DNA from: Bordetella parapertussis
GTDB taxonomy: Bacteria; Pseudomonadota; Gammaproteobacteria; Burkholderiales; SG8-41
Direction: 5' to 3'
DNA length: 64,000 nucleotides
Assembly (NCBI GenBank): GCA_945906815.1
Contig: CAMDRT010000013.1
Span: forward strand, 1 to 64,000
Below the pieces are notes generated by a model. The model ran no database searches. It was not told the DNA's origin and saw only the letters and a program-made list of their open reading frames with translations. Positions 61,134 through 64,000 of this stretch are shown in pieces. Position numbers and translations under genes: made by a program. Every line of letters begins with the position of its first letter. Position 1 is the stretch's first letter.

Positions 61134-61989
61134 AGCCCGGACGATAATTGCGGTTGGTCTGCACTGGATTGCGGTTTACCAGCGGGCGCGCGTACAGCGG
61201 ATGCGTCACACTGCGCACTTCATGCTCGATGGTGTACAGAAACTTGCCACTGTCGGGATCGACAATATCCTTGAAACGATACTGATACTGATCGCTCTCC
61301 TCGCAGATCAGCCCTTTGGCCTTGAGCCAGCGATGCGGCCCGGAAAAATCAGTAATGTAAATTTGCAGATGATGGCCGTCGTATTCGGGAATCGGCTTGT
61401 CGGTCTCGCGGAAAATCAGATGCTGTCCCTGCCCCACCAGCACGCGCGCAACGCGGCCCGAGGTCTCGTCTGCTGCCGTAGCGGGCGCCTTGATCACCTG
61501 ACTATAGAAACGCGCAATGCCATCGGCCGTGCCCGTAGGCACATCGAATTCAACATACGGCATACCCAGCGCAATGCCGCCAAAGCGCGCAGGATCGGGC
61601 TCATACACGCGAATCTTATTGCCCCACGGACTGATGGCTTCGACGTAATCCTCGCGTTCACAGAATGCAAATTGCGTGCCGGCGAGACGGTCTTTCACGC
61701 CCGACAAGCGCTTCAATAAAGCCGCCCGGTCCTGCTGCACAATGCCGGTGTGTCCGCGCAACACCTGCGGCGCCTTAGCCGGCAAATGAAACTGGCTGCG
61801 GCCGATGTTAATCCACATGTTTTCCAGACCGGTCATGATGTACGGATCACGCGTAAAACCCATCCCGCTCAGGTAAAACAGGGTGGCGTTAATTTGATCC
61901 GGCACCGTGGTGTTGACATGCTCAAGCCCGACGGAATTGCCGAGGTCTTCGGCGGCGCGATTGAATACCGGTTGTGTATTGTTGTCCAT
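61096..61989 (-). CDS. VOC-superfamily (glyoxalase/dioxygenase-like) protein
   Basis: The start is the ATG at 61989 because GGAGG (61995-61999) precedes it; an upstream ATG at 62010 has no such site. The 297-residue product has two beta-alpha-beta-beta-beta modules: GLEHVNTTVPDQINATLFYL, then MPYVEFDVPTGTADGIARFY. Metal-binding His/Glu can be read in the first module (His near 24) and in SQFHLP, but no clear full triad is seen. VOC enzymes include glyoxalases and extradiol dioxygenases. Position with three Bug genes suggests a catabolic enzyme. Confidence 0.8.
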   Translation of the reverse strand: MDNNTQPVFNRAAEDLGNSVGLEHVNTTVPDQINATLFYLSGMGFTRDPYIMTGLENMWINIGRSQFHLPAKAPQVLRGHTGIVQQDRAALLKRLSGVKDRLAGTQFAFCEREDYVEAISPWGNKIRVYEPDPARFGGIALGMPYVEFDVPTGTADGIARFYSQVIKAPATAADETSGRVARVLVGQGQHLIFRETDKPIPEYDGHHLQIYITDFSGPHRWLKAKGLICEESDQYQYRFKDIVDPDSGKFLYTIEHEVRSVTHPLYARPLVNRNPVQTNRNYRPGYDAGHWATPHSA

Positions 61990-62183
61990 GCAAGCCTCCA
62001 GTGAAATCAATGAACGTTTTGCGGATGATCCCGAATTCTAACGCGAAGTGGTGCGCCGTAGAACACAACGTGCGCCAGAGACCTCGGACACGGCCTTTCG
62101 TAACTATTTGTTTTTATTATAGCAATTTATCGGCGATCACTACATTCATGCGGCATCACGCTGCTGCCACTGCCGGCGCAACG

Positions 62184-63143
62184 CTACTCCGGCTGTATCC
62201 CAGCTTCGCGCATAGCCGCACCCCATATGTGGTACTGATCCTTCACCCACGCATCCAGCGCTGCGGGCGTCGAACTTTCGCCGGCAAACGCCTGCTGATC
62301 AAGCAGACTGCGGATATCGGAACGTTTCAACGCCGCATTAAATTCGCGGCTGAGCCTGTCCACCACTGCCGCCGGTGTGCGCGCGGGCGCGAACATGCCT
62401 GCCCACGGTGTAATTGAGAATTTCGGCATGCCGGCTTCCGCTATGGTCGGCAAATGGGGCAGCAGCGGACTACGCTGGGCGAGTGCCAGAGCCAGCGCAC
62501 GCAAGCGACCCTCGCGCAGGTGCGCCGCCACCGTGGCATAGGAGGTCATCATCACCTGTACCTGTCCCGAAATCAGGTCCACCACCGCCGGCGGTTCGCT
62601 CTTGTACGGCACATGCAGCATCTTCACGCCCGCGAGCGAACTCATCATCGCCATCATCACAATGCTGCTGGTGTTGCCGCTGGCATAGTTGAGTTTGCCG
62701 GGATGCGCGCGCGCGTGGTCAAACAGTTCGCGCAACGATTTGGCAGGCAGCGTGGGATTCACCGCCAGCAGAAACGTGTAACGCCCGATCATGGAGATCG
62801 GCGCAAAATCCTTGAGCGCGTCGTACGGCGGTTTTTTGCGCAAATGCGGGATCGCGGAAAGCGGACTGTTGGTCGCCATCAGCAGGGTGTAGCCATCGGC
62901 CGGCGCCTTGGCTGCCAGTTCCCCCGCCAGCGCACCGTCAGCACCGGGCCGGTTGTCGACGACAAACGTTTGCCCCAGTGACTGCTGTAACGGTTGCGCG
63001 AGTATGCGCGTGATGACATCGGTACTGGAACCCGCAGCAAAGGGCACGATGATGCGCACCGGTTTGGTGGGATATTGCGCGTTGGCAGTGATCGCGCACA
63101 TACCGAATAGGGTAGCCGCCATGGCTAAAAAACAGTGCTTCAT
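62184..63143 (-). CDS. Bug/TctC-family periplasmic solute-binding protein
   Basis: The 319-residue product begins MKHCFLAMAATLFGMCAITANAQYPTKPVRIIVPF, with a signal to about Ala22. AAGSSTDVITRILAQPLQQ and FVVDNRPGADGALAGE match the first and second family blocks, and KFSITPWAGMFAPARTP the late block. It lies 24 nt downstream of another Bug gene and 194 nt upstream of the VOC gene start, all on the minus strand. Its ligand is unknown. Confidence 0.9.
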   Translation of the reverse strand: MKHCFLAMAATLFGMCAITANAQYPTKPVRIIVPFAAGSSTDVITRILAQPLQQSLGQTFVVDNRPGADGALAGELAAKAPADGYTLLMATNSPLSAIPHLRKKPPYDALKDFAPISMIGRYTFLLAVNPTLPAKSLRELFDHARAHPGKLNYASGNTSSIVMMAMMSSLAGVKMLHVPYKSEPPAVVDLISGQVQVMMTSYATVAAHLREGRLRALALALAQRSPLLPHLPTIAEAGMPKFSITPWAGMFAPARTPAAVVDRLSREFNAALKRSDIRSLLDQQAFAGESSTPAALDAWVKDQYHIWGAAMREAGIQPE

Positions 63144-63167
63144 TCGAGCAACCCCTTAAATGCGTAG

Positions 63168-64000
63168 TTAATTGGACGTCACACCTGTCAGTTTCACCAG
63201 TTTCTCGTACTTGTCGTAATCCGCTTTGAGGCGCACGGCGAATTGCTCCGGCGTCATAACCATCGGGTCGAGCGTCTGGCCACTCATGATTTTTACTACC
63301 TCGGGAAGTTCGAGCACTTTCTTCATTTCTGCATTCAAGCGATCGACGATGGCTCGTGGCGTCCCTGCGGCGACGAACGCACCTATCCAAGCCACGAATT
63401 CATAGCCGGGCACGCCCTCGGCGATAGTCGGGACATCTGCAAACTGCTTCACGCGCGTGGTCGAGGTGACGCCCAGTGCGCGCAAGCGGCCACTCGGCAA
63501 ATGCGGAATCACCGAGCCGATGGTGGCCACCATCGCCTGTACTTCGCCCGAGGCGAGCGCAACCACGGCGGGCCCGCCACCCTTGAACGGTACGTGTACC
63601 ATCTGCGTGTGGCTCATAGCATTGATCAGCGCCATGCCCAGATGCACGAAGCTGCCGCTGCCCGACGAACCGTAGATCAACTGGCCCGGCCGCGCACGTC
63701 CCAGCGCGACGAAATCCTTGACGTTTTTCACCGGCAGCGACGGATGCACCACCAGCATGCCGACCTGCACCGCGAGCGTCGTAACGCCGATGAAATCTTT
63801 CAGCGTGTCGTACGGTAGTTTTTTGTAAAGATGCGGATTGGTCACATGCGTGGCGGAATGCACCATCAGGGTGTGACCATCGGCCGGCGCTTTTGCCACC
63901 ATATCCGCGCCGATGGTGCCCGCCGCACCACCGCGATTATCGATAATGAATTGCTGACCCAACTGCTCGCCCAATTTTTGCGCCACGACACGCCCCACGA
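63168..64000 (-). CDS. Bug/TctC-family solute-binding protein, 5' end beyond window
   Basis: The frame is open to the right edge, so the N-terminus with its signal peptide is missing. The visible part begins GRVVAQKLGEQLGQQFIIDNRG, then GAAGTIGADMVAKAPADGHTL, YGSSGSGSFVHLGMALINAM, and EGVPGYEFVAWIGAFVAAGTP. These are clear Bug blocks. About 277 residues are present of an expected 320-330. It is the first visible gene of a three-Bug minus-strand run. Confidence 0.9.
   Translation of the reverse strand, partial: VGRVVAQKLGEQLGQQFIIDNRGGAAGTIGADMVAKAPADGHTLMVHSATHVTNPHLYKKLPYDTLKDFIGVTTLAVQVGMLVVHPSLPVKNVKDFVALGRARPGQLIYGSSGSGSFVHLGMALINAMSHTQMVHVPFKGGGPAVVALASGEVQAMVATIGSVIPHLPSGRLRALGVTSTTRVKQFADVPTIAEGVPGYEFVAWIGAFVAAGTPRAIVDRLNAEMKKVLELPEVVKIMSGQTLDPMVMTPEQFAVRLKADYDKYEKLVKLTGVTSN

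Noticed and set aside
1-64000. tRNA, rRNA, CRISPR arrays, prophage
   Set aside because: I saw no cloverleaf, rRNA core sequence, regularly spaced direct repeats or phage structural genes.

Overview
The window looks like chromosomal DNA of a metabolically versatile betaproteobacterium, most likely Burkholderiales or a close relative. The evidence is high GC outside the AT-rich leaders, eight tripartite-type periplasmic solute-binding proteins (Bug/TctC family) with no membrane partners in view, a mutL-miaA pair, a split pntA/pntB transhydrogenase, and many short gene runs for organic-acid and fatty-acid chemistry. I see no rRNA, tRNA, CRISPR array, intact insertion sequence or phage gene. The genus is an inference; no marker gene here settles it.

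Layout. 1-2534: a CHASE-PAS-PAS-PAS histidine kinase cut by the window edge. 2630-11575 (minus): a double-domain carboxymuconolactone decarboxylase-like protein, a fused family I CoA-transferase coupled to a Bug protein, a glutathione transferase, three consecutive Bug genes and an S15/CocE-like hydrolase. 11740-12984: a FadL-type outer-membrane porin. 13046-17128: a very large two-cyclase-domain ATPase with the architecture of mammalian soluble adenylyl cyclase. Facing away from it at 17622-18933 is a PAS protein plus a metallo-beta-lactamase-fold hydrolase. 19120-26465: a tightly overlapping eight-gene membrane-lipid locus with two cyclopropane-synthase-like methyltransferases, a front-end-independent desaturase, a flavoprotein and four membrane or envelope proteins of DUF families. 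26507-31522 (minus): a CBS protein, an OmpR/EnvZ-like pair, a lipoprotein hydrolase and a TauD-like dioxygenase. 31778-34223: two more CMD-family genes around a Bug gene and a short dehydrogenase relic.

34264-37197: NAD(P) transhydrogenase in three parts (pntAA, pntAB, pntB). 37377-42144: mutL, miaA, a ketopantoate reductase and a hot-dog dehydratase. 42273-45615: an ammonium transporter and an orphan GspE-type ATPase. 45619-48168: a MoxR ATPase and a CoxE-like VWA protein with a hypoxanthine-DNA glycosylase gene lodged between them. 48240-50881: a membrane protein joining a YcxB-like domain to a legumain/caspase-like peptidase, overlapping a MobA-like nucleotidyltransferase. 50918-54668: a DUF1499 protein, then hydroxypyruvate isomerase, tartronate semialdehyde reductase and a GlcD-like oxidase, together a glycolate/glyoxylate module. 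54759-60017: an unknown protein, an MFS transporter, a ThDP enzyme, and two small envelope proteins behind a palindromic operator-like site. 60084-64000: three Bug genes and a VOC-family protein.

The parts most worth attention are the lipid-modification locus, the sAC-like cyclase with its neighbouring PAS/MBL pair, the glycosylase inside the MoxR-VWA operon, the YcxB-legumain fusion, and a family of heptad-repeat hairpins (35988-36076 and 42172-42268). All functional statements rest on reading protein motifs by eye; no database search was run.
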